Shown here: one piece after another, positions 1 through 6,385 of the stretch
How the letters are laid out: every line of letters begins with the position of its first letter
How positions within the stretch are numbered: position 1 is the stretch's first letter
Assembly: GCA_934234185.1 (NCBI GenBank)
Contig: CAKQHO010000056.1
Location: forward strand, 1-19,373
Direction of reading: 5' to 3'
From: an uncultured Psychrobacillus sp.
GTDB taxonomy: Bacteria; Bacillota; Bacilli; Bacillales_A; Planococcaceae
Length of the DNA: 19,373 nucleotides
Position numbers and translations under genes: made by a program
Notes under the pieces: model-generated
The model's input: only the letters and a program-made list of their open reading frames with translations
Told to the model about the DNA's origin: nothing
The model's database searches: none

Positions 1-185
1 ATCCTACAGTATGCTTCTATTCCGTTTTCTGTTTGATATATAACATGTAATGCCTGTTGATCATGATCATCTATTTCCGGATACGGACAATTTTGCTCCA
101 CTACAAACACTTCTACTCTAAGCTTTAATACGTTATAAAGTTCGTGTATATCTAACTGATTAAATTGCTTTATTTGCCAACTCAT
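1..185 (-). CDS. elaA: ElaA-type GNAT acetyltransferase (C-terminus cut off by window edge)
   Basis: The first 61 codons of a minus-strand gene are present; the rest lies beyond base 1. The start is an ATG at 185, preceded by a strong TAGGAGG ribosome binding site about 6 nt upstream. The translation begins MSWQIKQFNQLDIHELYNVL and contains a stretch VFVVEQNCPYPEIDDHD at about residues 31-47. That run (VFVVEQ.CPY.E.D..D) is characteristic of the ElaA family of GNAT N-acyltransferases, whose substrate is unknown. The acetyl-CoA loop is not in the window. The gene is transcribed divergently from the GNAT at 297, and both promoters must lie in the 111-bp gap. I identify the family from the N-terminal motif alone. 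Confidence 0.8.
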   Translation of the reverse strand, partial: MSWQIKQFNQLDIHELYNVLKLRVEVFVVEQNCPYPEIDDHDQQALHVIYQTENGIEAYCR

Positions 186-296
186 AAATTACCTCCTATG
201 TAATTGTATTTATTTTCTATAATATCCTAATTAAATATAGAAGATTACACTCTTTTTTGTTATGATTACAAAAAGCATGGAAGAGGTGATTTCTAT

Positions 297-788
297 ATGA
301 TTAGACCCACGACAATGCAAGATATATCAAAAGTGCAACATATTGCAAAAGCGAGCTGGAGTGTTACTTACCGAAATATATTCCCAAAAGATGTTCAAAC
401 TACAATCTTGGAGAAAGCTTATTCAAGTATGATGCTAGCCAAACAATTTGAGAAATCAATTTTCCTGTTGGCCGAATATAATGAAAAACCAATAGGCTTC
501 GCAAGTTTCACTCCAGTAGATGAAGATGGGGATGCAGAACTCACTGCCATTTACATACTTCCAGAATATCAGCAGCTTGGATACGGAAAGCAGCTTATGG
601 AAGCAGGACTAGCAAAAATGCCTGAAGGAAAACAGCTGTTCATCTATGTTGAAAGCGACAATGATAAGGCTCGCTTATTCTGTGAAGACTTTGGATTTGA
701 ATACCTAGAAGAATTTGAAGAATATATGGAAGGTCATTTAATAAACACAGCTAAATATGTATATTTATTAAAGACACCAGTCTATTGA
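297..788 (+). CDS. GNAT family N-acetyltransferase
   Basis: A 163-residue cytoplasmic protein that probably transfers an acetyl group from acetyl-CoA to an amine; the substrate is not evident. It opens with the GNAT beta-1 pattern MIRPTTMQDISKVQHIA, followed by W.VTYRNIFP (residues about 21-30), as in PaiA-like and related acetyltransferases. The acetyl-CoA pyrophosphate loop is QQLGYGKQL (about 92-100), matching the Q/RxxGxG/A motif. The start ATG has an AGAGGTGAT ribosome binding site about 8 nt upstream. The stop codon lies inside the loop of the gene's own terminator, so the unit is a single gene. A clear sigma-A promoter was not obvious in the AT-rich gap shared with elaA. Confidence 0.85.
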   Translation: MIRPTTMQDISKVQHIAKASWSVTYRNIFPKDVQTTILEKAYSSMMLAKQFEKSIFLLAEYNEKPIGFASFTPVDEDGDAELTAIYILPEYQQLGYGKQLMEAGLAKMPEGKQLFIYVESDNDKARLFCEDFGFEYLEEFEEYMEGHLINTAKYVYLLKTPVY

Positions 789-804
789 CTGGTGTCTTAT
801 TTTG
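771..804 (+). terminator. Intrinsic terminator of the GNAT gene
   Basis: A perfect 12-bp stem pairs AAGACACCAGTC (771-782) with GACTGGTGTCTT (787-798) around a TATT loop, followed by ATTTTG. The stop codon of the upstream GNAT gene (786-788) falls at the loop/stem junction. Confidence 0.85.
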
Positions 805-896
805 AATCGTCCAAACAGCTTAGCCCATCACTTTACATGACTATTAGAAAATGTTAAGTCTAATAACCAGCTCAACATGATTCAGAGACAGATCGA

Positions 897-1364
897 TTAT
901 AACGGTTGGTTAGATGTGTAATATTCTTCCTCTAGACTAACTGGTGGTTTACGGACAAAGCACATAACCGCAGCAATATATAATAGGATAGAAGTTAAAG
1001 ATAAAATCCCTGCAAACAGTCCTGCTATGATAAACATAATACCTGCAAGCTTTGGCTTTTTATTTTTAGAAATTGATACAATCCCAATTATATTTAGTAT
1101 TAGACTGATTAGCAAAGTTACAACAAATGCCCATCCAAATACACTAAATAGATCAAAAAACACATTCATTATTTCAATTGTCTGTTCTGCATCAGTCGCA
1201 GAGAGTGTTGGATCGTTATAAATTTCTTGTTCAAATTCAGTAATAAAAAGCTCATCATTAAACATACTACTTCCGGCTACTATAAAAATAATCATTGCTA
1301 TAATAGATAAAAAAGTAAATATTGCACTTATTACCCCTAAAACTAATTCTCCAGTTCTCGACAT
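897..1364 (-). CDS. DUF4064-type four-helix membrane protein
   Basis: A 155-residue integral membrane protein with hydrophobic segments at about residues 8-31, 73-97 and 104-136 (the last long enough for two passes). An acidic extracytoplasmic-looking loop (about 35-66, rich in D and E) separates the first two. The N-terminus MSRTGELVLGVISAIFTFLS and overall layout match the DUF4064 family of uncharacterised Firmicute membrane proteins. The start ATG at 1364 has an AGGAGG site 6-7 nt upstream. The gene stands alone. An ECF-sigma-type promoter lies upstream (1396-1423), suggesting induction by envelope stress. The function is unknown; the family call rests on the N-terminal motif and topology. 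Confidence 0.8.
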   Translation of the reverse strand: MSRTGELVLGVISAIFTFLSIIAMIIFIVAGSSMFNDELFITEFEQEIYNDPTLSATDAEQTIEIMNVFFDLFSVFGWAFVVTLLISLILNIIGIVSISKNKKPKLAGIMFIIAGLFAGILSLTSILLYIAAVMCFVRKPPVSLEEEYYTSNQPL

Positions 1365-1395
1365 AATATACCTCCTATTTTCTATATTCTCCTAT

Positions 1396-1423
1396 TCTAC
1401 GATAATATCCGTAAAAAGTTCCA
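1396..1423 (-). promoter_or_regulatory. ECF-sigma-type promoter for the DUF4064 gene
   Basis: Read on the minus strand, TGGAAC (1423-1418) is followed by exactly 16 nt and then CGTAGA (1401-1396). This differs by one base in the -35 from the Bacillus sigma-W/sigma-M consensus (TGAAAC-N16-CGTA). It sits about 30 bp upstream of the start codon. The same GGAAC-N16-CGTA geometry recurs at 4103-4130 and 15150-15177. Confidence 0.6.
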
Positions 1424-1456
1424 TTAATTATTAAATCCCGTCAAAAGTTCCATTAA
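1414..1456. repeat. 14-bp direct repeat, AAAAGTTCCATTAA
   Basis: AAAAGTTCCATTAA occurs at 1414-1427 and again at 1443-1456, a 29-bp period. The first copy contains the -35 element (TGGAAC on the minus strand) of the DUF4064 promoter. The second has no matching -10 sixteen bases downstream, so it is either a duplication or a binding site for a regulator acting on the divergent promoters. Confidence 0.6.
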
Positions 1457-1460
1457 AAGA

Positions 1461-1486
1461 GTTTATAAGTAGGAGTGAATGGGTAT
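1461..1486 (+). promoter_or_regulatory. Sigma-B-type promoter
   Basis: GTTTAT (1461-1466), a 14-nt spacer, then GGGTAT (1481-1486). The Bacillus sigma-B consensus is GTTTAA-N12-15-GGGTAT, so there is one mismatch. Transcription would start near 1493, giving a short leader before the 32-codon ORF at 1524. Confidence 0.65.
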
Positions 1487-1523
1487 TTAGAAAGTAACAC
1501 AATAATAAGAAAGGTTGATTGAC

Positions 1524-1622
1524 ATGGAAAAAAAACTAATCTTTAACCAATCTGATTTCCTTTATACATTGGCAGGTGCTTCCGTATTAACAGGTATTTT
1601 GGTATTGTTTACATCTATATAA
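1524..1622 (+). CDS. 32-residue predicted membrane peptide
   Basis: A small ORF (ATG 1524, TAA 1620-1622) with an AGAAAGG ribosome binding site about 9 nt upstream. The product begins MEKKLIFNQSDFLYTLAG and continues as a single hydrophobic helix (about residues 13-31) to the C-terminus, so it should sit in the membrane with a short charged cytoplasmic N-terminus. It lies between a sigma-B-type promoter and a strong terminator, so promoter, RBS, ORF and terminator form a complete compact unit. I do not recognise the family. The position of the ORF inside this unit is the main argument that it is real; its size means a chance ORF cannot be excluded. Confidence 0.55.
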   Translation: MEKKLIFNQSDFLYTLAGASVLTGILVLFTSI

Positions 1623-1628
1623 GAATAT

Positions 1629-1668
1629 AAAAGGCAATCCACTTATGTGAAACAGCGGATTGCCTTTT
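1629..1668. terminator. Bidirectional intrinsic terminator
   Basis: AAAAGGCAATCC (1629-1640) pairs with GGATTGCCTTTT (1657-1668) across a 16-nt loop. Both sides end in A/T runs, so the hairpin can stop the 32-codon unit from the left and the acetyltransferase unit from the right. Confidence 0.85.
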
Positions 1669-1669
1669 A

Positions 1670-1951
1670 TTATGCTTTTATGTCATTGTATTCATCTGTT
1701 TTGTTAAAAGTATCGACGACGTAGGAGCATACTGGCTCCATTTTATAATCCTTTTCTCTTGCGAAGCTAGCGGCTGTGTCCAATAATTTCTTGGCAACCC
1801 CTTGCCCTCTAAGTTTAGGAGATACAAATGTATGATCCATTACCATTACGTCACCTAGTAATGTCCAAGTAATTTCTCCCAATCTTTCTCCATTTTCGAC
1901 TACTTGAAACGCATATACTTCATTACCAAGTTCTTTGTATTGAAAATCCAT
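1670..1951 (-). CDS. Short COG2388-type GNAT acetyltransferase (YjdJ-like)
   Basis: A 93-residue minimal GNAT fold. MDFQYKELGNEVYAFQVVEN begins the chain, VMDHTFVSPKLRGQGVAKKLL (about residues 36-56) holds the RGQGVA acetyl-CoA loop, and the C-terminus carries CSYVVDTF with the conserved central cysteine and tyrosine of this family. Such short proteins are broadly distributed, and their acceptor is unknown. The start ATG has an AAGGAG site upstream. The gene begins 36 bp after the dioxygenase stop codon on the same strand with no terminator between, so the two probably share a transcript ending at the hairpin 1629-1668. Confidence 0.85.
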   Translation of the reverse strand: MDFQYKELGNEVYAFQVVENGERLGEITWTLLGDVMVMDHTFVSPKLRGQGVAKKLLDTAASFAREKDYKMEPVCSYVVDTFNKTDEYNDIKA

Positions 1952-1987
1952 TGTCCCACGCTCCTTTTTAGAATCTTATCATAATCA

Positions 1988-2953
1988 CTAACTAATTGAC
2001 AACGGACGTAACTTAGCCTCTATTTCCATCCTCTTAGGCTCTAAAAATGGAGGGAGTGCTAATGTCGTACCTAAACTCTCAACTTGCTCATCCGTGGCAA
2101 ACCCTGGCTCATCTGTAGACAGCTCGAACAAAATTCCATTAGGCTCTCTAAAATAGATTGCTTTAAAATAGTAACGGTCGATTAGACCAGAGGTAGTAAA
2201 GCCATGCTCTATTAATAAATCATTCCACTTCACATAATCAGCTAAAGAAGGAATTCTAAAAGCTACGTGATGAACACTCCCTCTTCCCGGCCTTTCTCTT
2301 GGTAGGTCATTTCTTTCTTCCAGATGCACTTCTCCCCCAGGACCACCCTCTCCTGTTGAATAAACTAATATTTCTCGTTGATTTTCAATCTCAGATATAT
2401 AGCTTCCCACATATCTAAAACCTAATACCTTACGTAGAACATTTTCTGTCTGCTCCGTATTACGTAGAGTCAATTTGACGGGGCCTAAACCGACTATTGC
2501 AAATTCTATAGGGATATCAGCTATTTCCCATGGCTCACCGTAGGGAATACCTTTTCCATTATCGACTACGAGCATTAGTCTAGAGCCTTCGAAATCCTCA
2601 AAAGCTAATGTTTTTCTATTAAATCTTTCCATTATTTCTCCGTGAGGCACATCCATGGTAACAAATCTTTTTTTCCAAAAATGAAGAGCTTCTTCACTTT
2701 TTACTCTAAATCCTGTACTACTAATACTTGATACACCAGGATAAGTTCTTCCTGCCATTGGTATATCGAAATAAGTCATATCTGTACCGGGAGATCCTTT
2801 TGCATCTGCATAAAAAAGGTGATAAGAGGACGTATGGTCTTGATTGACCGTTTTTTTCACTAATCGCATTCCTAATATCCGTGTAAAGAAGTCGTGGTTT
2901 TTATTAGCATCAGCAGTTATCGCAGATACATGGTGAATTCCTGCAAGCTTCAT
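1988..2953 (-). CDS. Ring-cleaving dioxygenase, MhqO/MhqA-like VOC protein
   Basis: A 321-residue cytoplasmic protein of two vicinal-oxygen-chelate halves. It begins MKLAGIHHVSAITADANKNH, and a second half carries GSVHHVAFRIP (about 226-235) and GILFELSTDEPGF (about 273-285). H8, H229 and E277 are the expected 2-His-1-Glu metal ligands. B. subtilis homologues MhqA, MhqE and MhqO cleave hydroquinone-type rings and protect against quinone and catechol stress; that role is inferred here. The start ATG has AGGAGG 8 nt upstream. An 18-bp operator-like palindrome lies just upstream at 2971-2988, close to the known MhqR site, which supports the quinone assignment. The YjdJ-like GNAT follows as a second gene. 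No MhqR gene is in the window. Confidence 0.85.
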   Translation of the reverse strand: MKLAGIHHVSAITADANKNHDFFTRILGMRLVKKTVNQDHTSSYHLFYADAKGSPGTDMTYFDIPMAGRTYPGVSSISSTGFRVKSEEALHFWKKRFVTMDVPHGEIMERFNRKTLAFEDFEGSRLMLVVDNGKGIPYGEPWEIADIPIEFAIVGLGPVKLTLRNTEQTENVLRKVLGFRYVGSYISEIENQREILVYSTGEGGPGGEVHLEERNDLPRERPGRGSVHHVAFRIPSLADYVKWNDLLIEHGFTTSGLIDRYYFKAIYFREPNGILFELSTDEPGFATDEQVESLGTTLALPPFLEPKRMEIEAKLRPLSIS

Positions 2954-2970
2954 ACTTTCTACCTCCTAAT

Positions 2971-2988
2971 TATCTCGAATTCAAGATA
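2971..2988. promoter_or_regulatory. MhqR-type operator in the dioxygenase promoter
   Basis: TATCTCGAATTCAAGATA is a 9+9 inverted repeat with one mismatch. The B. subtilis MhqR operator, as I recall it, is TATCTCGAATTCGAGATA, so 17 of 18 positions agree. On the minus strand a weak -35 (TTAGGA, 3019-3014) and a -10 (TATAGT, 2997-2992) with a 16-nt spacer lie just upstream. The transcription start would fall within the operator, a position suited to repression. Confidence 0.65.
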
Positions 2989-3099
2989 TTTACTATAGCT
3001 TATCAAATTTAGCTCCTAAGTACAATAGTAAGTGATAGAGGCACATTGTATTTTATGATGGTATCTACCATTCCATTCCTCCGAGATTTACCCTCCACC

Positions 3100-3138
3100 A
3101 AAAAAAGGCTATATAGAGTGATACTCTATAAGCCTTTT
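3100..3138 (-). terminator. Intrinsic terminator of ypuA
   Basis: AAAAGGCT-A-TATAGAGT (3103-3119) pairs with ACTCTATAAGCCTTTT (3123-3138) around a 3-nt loop with one bulged base. Read on the minus strand it ends in a run of seven T (3106-3100). Confidence 0.9.
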
Positions 3139-3156
3139 ACAATATTGTTTTAAATG

Positions 3157-4068
3157 TTAACTAAATATGGAGCGGATGGAATCTATTAAATTTGTGAAGA
3201 ATTCTTTTACACTTTTCCAAAAGCCTTCATTATCTTTAATACCGCTCAGTTTTTCTTCAATCGTTTTACTAAGATCACTTAATTGATCAGACCATTTACT
3301 AAAGTCGATATCCAATTGGCGAATGCGATCCATTAAGTCTACTAGTAATTGTCTGTCTTTATCTGAAAGCTCAATTTTTAATTTAGAAAGCTGCTCAGAT
3401 ACAATTTTTTCAATATCTTCTCTTGAAGCGGGATTTTGCTCGGCTATTTGCTTCTTAATTCCCGTTAATAGCTCGCTAACTTTCGCCTCATCTACTCCAG
3501 CGTCTTTAGATAGAATGGTAGCTACTGATAGCTCGTCGTTTGCTACATCAGTTCTCTCAGGGTCTAATTCTCCCCCTGTCACTTCGTATGCCTTATAAAT
3601 ACCTACCAACGCTGAATGTCCTGTAACAGGCTTTGGGGCAGCAATCTCAACAACGGCATCTTGAATTCCCGCTGTTAGCATGGCATTTGCATACATATCA
3701 GCTGTAACCTGAGTGATATTGTCAGGAGTAACTATATCAATCACTAAACCCTTGCCTGCCTCTTTACGAGTAATTTTAGCTGATGAAAACATCCGGGCAG
3801 ATGCATCGCCGTCCTTTAAGTATTTAGCTAAGTCTTGTCCTGTCACTATTATCTCTTGCACATCTGAGTTTTCCGTAATGTTAAGACTATCTTTTACTTT
3901 CTTTTTCTCTGTATCACTTAAACTACCACCATATACTACAATTGGTGCACCAAATTTCTCGTCAATTGCATCTGTTTTTCCATCAGAATCTGCTAATACC
4001 GTTAGTGGTGCTAACATGGCACCAACAAAAAGAACAAGCATTAACATAATATTTGTTATTTTTTTCAT
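3157..4068 (-). CDS. ypuA: YpuA-like secreted DUF1002 protein
   Basis: A 303-residue secreted protein. I place the start at the internal ATG at 4068 rather than one 11 codons upstream: AAAGGGG lies about 10 nt before it and a clean signal peptide then begins at once (MKKITNIMLMLVLFVGAMLA, cleavage probably after VLA before DSDGKTD). The DUF1002 body follows (FGAPIVVYGGSLSDTEKKKV, then VTPDNITQVTADMYANAMLT and PVTGHSALVGIYKAYE). The C-terminal third is charged and helical and ends in an amphipathic segment (FWKSVKEFFTNLIDSIRSIFS). DUF1002 function is unknown. An ECF-type promoter lies directly upstream, fitting an envelope-stress gene. The gene is a single transcription unit with its own terminator. 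Confidence 0.88.
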   Translation of the reverse strand: MKKITNIMLMLVLFVGAMLAPLTVLADSDGKTDAIDEKFGAPIVVYGGSLSDTEKKKVKDSLNITENSDVQEIIVTGQDLAKYLKDGDASARMFSSAKITRKEAGKGLVIDIVTPDNITQVTADMYANAMLTAGIQDAVVEIAAPKPVTGHSALVGIYKAYEVTGGELDPERTDVANDELSVATILSKDAGVDEAKVSELLTGIKKQIAEQNPASREDIEKIVSEQLSKLKIELSDKDRQLLVDLMDRIRQLDIDFSKWSDQLSDLSKTIEEKLSGIKDNEGFWKSVKEFFTNLIDSIRSIFS

Positions 4069-4102
4069 TCCCTGTAACCCCTTTCTATACGTTACACACA
4101 TT

Positions 4103-4130
4103 AGTACGTAAAAAGGAGCAAAAAGTTCCG
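4103..4130 (-). promoter_or_regulatory. ECF-sigma-type promoter for ypuA
   Basis: On the minus strand CGGAAC (4130-4125), a 16-nt spacer, then CGTACT (4108-4103). This matches the GAAC-N16-CGTA core of sigma-M/W-type promoters. The element lies inside the terminator hairpin of the upstream gene cvfB. The expected start near 4096 leaves a leader of roughly 28 nt before the ypuA ATG. Confidence 0.55.
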
Positions 4131-4156
4131 AGACTAATTCGTCTTCTTTTTACTCC
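4110..4156 (-). terminator. Intrinsic terminator of cvfB
   Basis: On the minus strand GGAG-t-AAAAAG-a-AGAC (from 4156) pairs with GTCT-cggaa-CTTTTT-g-CTCC (ending 4115) around GAATTA, followed by TTTTT. The long stem has small internal loops. It overlaps the ypuA promoter. Confidence 0.75.
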
Positions 4157-4165
4157 TAATTAATA

Positions 4166-5026
4166 TTACATTTTTATAGTTGTCCAGCCTTCACTTTGGG
4201 TAATTTTTCCTTCTTTCATAAGTTTTCCAAGAGCCCTCTTAAACGCAGCCTTACTCATTGTAAACATTTCTTGGATTTCCTCAGGGCTAGATTTATCCGT
4301 AAAAGGCATTTTACCACCAACGTCATTCAAGTAACGGAAGATGGTTTCGGCATCATCACCAAGTCTTTCATGCTTTCTTGGCAGCATTGACGCGTTTAAT
4401 GACCCATCCTCTTTAGTATCAATAATACGAACATTTACTTCTTGTCCAAGACGTGGTTCTTCTTCTCTTTCAGATTGGTGAACAAAAATACGATAATGCT
4501 CTGGTACACTTAGTAAAAAAGTGCCCACGGGAAGCAATCTGTAGGGTCTTGCAACTAGATTTTCATTTAATAGGGTTGCAGGAGCATCAATATACATCTC
4601 TTCTACTCGGTCCTCCGTAGCTAATCGGCCAAATAATTCTCCATTTCTATCTGTACGAAGTGTCATGTAAAGATGATCTCCAGTTTGCGGCCAAAGCTTT
4701 TTCACTTTTGGAAGGTCTTCCTCTTTCACTAATACTTCACGAGAAGTCCCGATATCTACATAAGCTCCTTCTCGATCGACCACCTTAATTACTCTCGCCC
4801 ATCCATATGTTCCTTTTTGAATAAAAGGTAACTGAGTAGTGGCTGCTATATTTCCTCTTCTGTCTACAAAAAGAAATACTTCTAACGAATCGTCCTCTTG
4901 TAAATTTTCGGGTGCCTCCGATGCGTTTAAAGGAATATCTTTTCCTTCATATAAAAGAGACCATTTCGATCCTTCCTGACTTTGTACAGTAGCTTTAATA
5001 ATTTCACCTGATGCTAATTCTGCCAT
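4166..5026 (-). CDS. cvfB: CvfB family RNA-binding protein (YitL-like, S1 plus winged helix)
   Basis: A 286-residue cytoplasmic protein built of tandem S1-like OB folds and a C-terminal winged helix. The start is the ATG at 5026, with AGAAGGAGAG about 7 nt upstream; an earlier in-frame codon 8 residues upstream lacks such a site. Recognisable blocks are GEIIKATVQSQ at the N-terminus, TYGWARVIKVVDREGAYVDI (first full S1 motif), LVKEEDLPKVKKLWPQTGD, and the C-terminal winged helix from about 220 (GKMPFTDKSSPEEIQEMFTM, then SKAAFKRALGKLMKEGKI). In S. aureus CvfB affects virulence gene expression and binds RNA; in Bacillus the homologue is YitL. The gene is monocistronic here, ending at the hairpin 4110-4156. 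Confidence 0.92.
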   Translation of the reverse strand: MAELASGEIIKATVQSQEGSKWSLLYEGKDIPLNASEAPENLQEDDSLEVFLFVDRRGNIAATTQLPFIQKGTYGWARVIKVVDREGAYVDIGTSREVLVKEEDLPKVKKLWPQTGDHLYMTLRTDRNGELFGRLATEDRVEEMYIDAPATLLNENLVARPYRLLPVGTFLLSVPEHYRIFVHQSEREEEPRLGQEVNVRIIDTKEDGSLNASMLPRKHERLGDDAETIFRYLNDVGGKMPFTDKSSPEEIQEMFTMSKAAFKRALGKLMKEGKITQSEGWTTIKM

Positions 5027-5155
5027 AATTACCGCTCTCCTTCTGACCAATACTGGCCTTTACCCTCTTGTTTTCATTTATATAATGATTCATTTGCTTT
5101 CTTCATTCGAAAAAGTTTCTTCTTCTTTGCTTTGCTATAGAAGATTCACACTATG

Positions 5156-5400
5156 CTAATCCGATGAGTTACTTTCTCTTCTATCCTCTAATACAGTATA
5201 TGCTATTTCCCTTATAACCGATTCATTTGCATCATAAACAACTAATGGTATATTATGAGATTCTCTCCAAACAAATTCATTTATCTAATACTTTGTTATT
5301 TTCTTAAATAGTGAATTTCAATACCATTCAGCACAGTTGAATTATTTTCTAGGAGCTTCTGTCTTTTTTCTACTGTATCTTGAGGGTTTAATGAGGATAT
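5156..5400 (-). pseudogene. Possible decayed small gene in the cvfB-mntR gap
   Basis: This lies in the 450-bp gap between mntR and cvfB, which has no intact gene. On the minus strand three frames chain into one protein-like text. Frame one (5400-5296) reads NPQDTVEKRQKLLENNSTVL and on to GIEIHYLRK before a TAA. A short second frame reads NNKVLDK. A third (5284-5156) reads NEFVWRESHNIPLVVYDANE and continues VIREIAYTVLEDRRESNSSD before TAG. Joined, they give about 80 residues with coding-like composition, but no start codon or RBS exists and two frame changes are needed. I do not recognise the protein. A decayed gene is the simplest reading; chance is possible. Confidence 0.35.
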
Positions 5401-5479
5401 TTACATATTAACGAGAGTGAAAGAAATGTATGTAGCTTATATCTCCTTATCTTCTACCCCGTGGTTTGGATCCAAGAAG

Positions 5480-5893
5480 CTATAAGTCTTTACGAAGCTC
5501 TAATAATTTTTCTTGGAGAGATGGATTCTCTTCTAATATAATAACTAAGTCAGCTATTCGATCAATGGAATTCCAGCTAAGATGATGCTCGATCCCTTCT
5601 ACATCTCCATAAATATTTCCTTCCTCCACACCAATAAGTCTTAGAAATTCCTCTAAAAGCTCATGTCTCTTAACAAGTTTTTTTCCAAGCTTTAACCCCT
5701 TTGCAGTTAGGGTTAATCCTCTATATTTTTCATAGACTAAAAAACCATCTTTATCTAATTTTTGCACCATTTTTGTCACGGATGACGGCAAAACAGATAA
5801 AGCTTCTGCTATGTCAGACACACGAGCATACCCTTTCTGTTCAATTAACAGGTATATTTGTTCGATATGATCTTCCATGCTAGGTGTTGGCAT
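5480..5893 (-). CDS. mntR: MntR, manganese-responsive DtxR-family regulator
   Basis: A 137-residue DNA-binding repressor that senses Mn(II) and controls manganese uptake and efflux. Residues about 1-70 form the winged helix (MPTPSMEDHIEQIYLLIEQK, then SDIAEALSVLPSSVTKMVQK) and the remainder the dimerisation domain (GDVEGIEHHLSWNSIDRIAD). All metal ligands of B. subtilis MntR are present at the same numbering: D8, E11, H77, E99, E102 and H103. The length is close to the family norm. The ATG at 5893 has AGGAAG about 7 nt upstream. A sigma-A promoter is visible at 5922-5950. No transporter target is in the window. Identification is secure from sequence similarity to the B. subtilis protein. Confidence 0.97.
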   Translation of the reverse strand: MPTPSMEDHIEQIYLLIEQKGYARVSDIAEALSVLPSSVTKMVQKLDKDGFLVYEKYRGLTLTAKGLKLGKKLVKRHELLEEFLRLIGVEEGNIYGDVEGIEHHLSWNSIDRIADLVIILEENPSLQEKLLELRKDL

Positions 5894-5921
5894 ATTTATC
5901 TTCCTTTCTTGCTTCCCACTT

Positions 5922-5950
5922 ATTTTACTACAACCATACTTTTACCTCAA
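5922..5950 (-). promoter_or_regulatory. Sigma-A promoter of mntR
   Basis: On the minus strand TTGAGG (5950-5945), a 17-nt spacer, then TAAAAT (5927-5922). The predicted start is near 5915, about 20 nt before the mntR ATG. Confidence 0.55.
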
Positions 5951-5977
5951 ATACGTATATAAACTTTACCCAAAATA

Positions 5978-6010
5978 TGAAAAGCCTTATCTAAAAATAG
6001 ACAAGGCTTT
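5978..6010 (-). terminator. Intrinsic terminator of the ComFB-like gene
   Basis: AAAGCCTT-a-TCTA (5981-5993) pairs with TAGA-c-AAGGCTTT (5998-6010) around AAAA. Read on the minus strand the stem is followed by TTTTCATATTTT. It overlaps the stop codon of the gene at 6009. Confidence 0.75.
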
Positions 6011-6296
6011 ATTGACGATGAGGATATTTCCCCACTATATGAATGGAATGGATTATTCGCTTATTAATCCATTCTCTATTTTCATTCGTATTCATTCGCT
6101 CAAAAACCGATTTTCTGCCCTTATCTGTTGTTACATAATGAGATGGCATGGCATTTAAACTGAGGGCTATAATATCATTTTCACATTGGCTACATTTACA
6201 AAAGGTTTGATATTCAGGACCACGCATTAGGACCCTTACAATCCCTTGTACGATTTCCTCCATTACGTTAACTAACAAATCAACCTCTTCTTTCAT
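6009..6296 (-). CDS. ComFB-like late competence protein
   Basis: A 95-residue cytoplasmic protein with the ComFB signature FCKCSQCENDIIALSLNAMP (about 32-51) followed by PSHYVTTDKGR. The cysteines C33, C35 and C38 match the CxCxxC cluster of B. subtilis ComFB, a protein encoded in the comF competence operon whose role is unclear. Here the gene is not beside comFA or comFC; it stands alone, as ComFB-domain proteins often do. The ribosome binding site before the ATG at 6296 is weak (CAGAAG), so the start is less certain than for other genes. The next in-frame ATG (residue 12) also lacks a good site. Confidence 0.8.
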   Translation of the reverse strand: MKEEVDLLVNVMEEIVQGIVRVLMRGPEYQTFCKCSQCENDIIALSLNAMPSHYVTTDKGRKSVFERMNTNENREWINKRIIHSIHIVGKYPHRQ

Positions 6297-6308
6297 TAAG
6301 CTTCTGAT

Positions 6309-6334
6309 GTTTAACCACTTTTAATTCAGGGTAA
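6309..6334 (+). promoter_or_regulatory. Sigma-B-type promoter of the DUF5670 gene
   Basis: GTTTAA (6309-6314), a 14-nt spacer, then GGGTAA (6329-6334). The -35 is an exact match to the sigma-B consensus and the -10 differs at one base. Expected start is near 6341, 45 nt before the ATG at 6386. Confidence 0.65.
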
Positions 6335-6385
6335 CTTTATAATAATAACACGAATTTATATCTTAAAGAAGAAAGGATGAGAAAA

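Noticed and set aside
186..296. Sigma-A promoters for the divergent elaA and GNAT genes
   Set aside because: TATAAT- and TATTAT-like hexamers are present, but in such AT-rich DNA none has a convincing -35 at 16-18 bp.
5922..5975. MntR box in the mntR promoter
   Set aside because: TTTACCTCAAATA is only half like the TTTGCCTTAAGGAAA-type site, so autoregulation is not supported.
5877..6158. 93-codon plus-strand ORF opposite mntR and the ComFB-like gene
   Set aside because: It starts inside mntR on the other strand, lacks an RBS, and its text is the complement of a terminator and of the ComFB coding frame.
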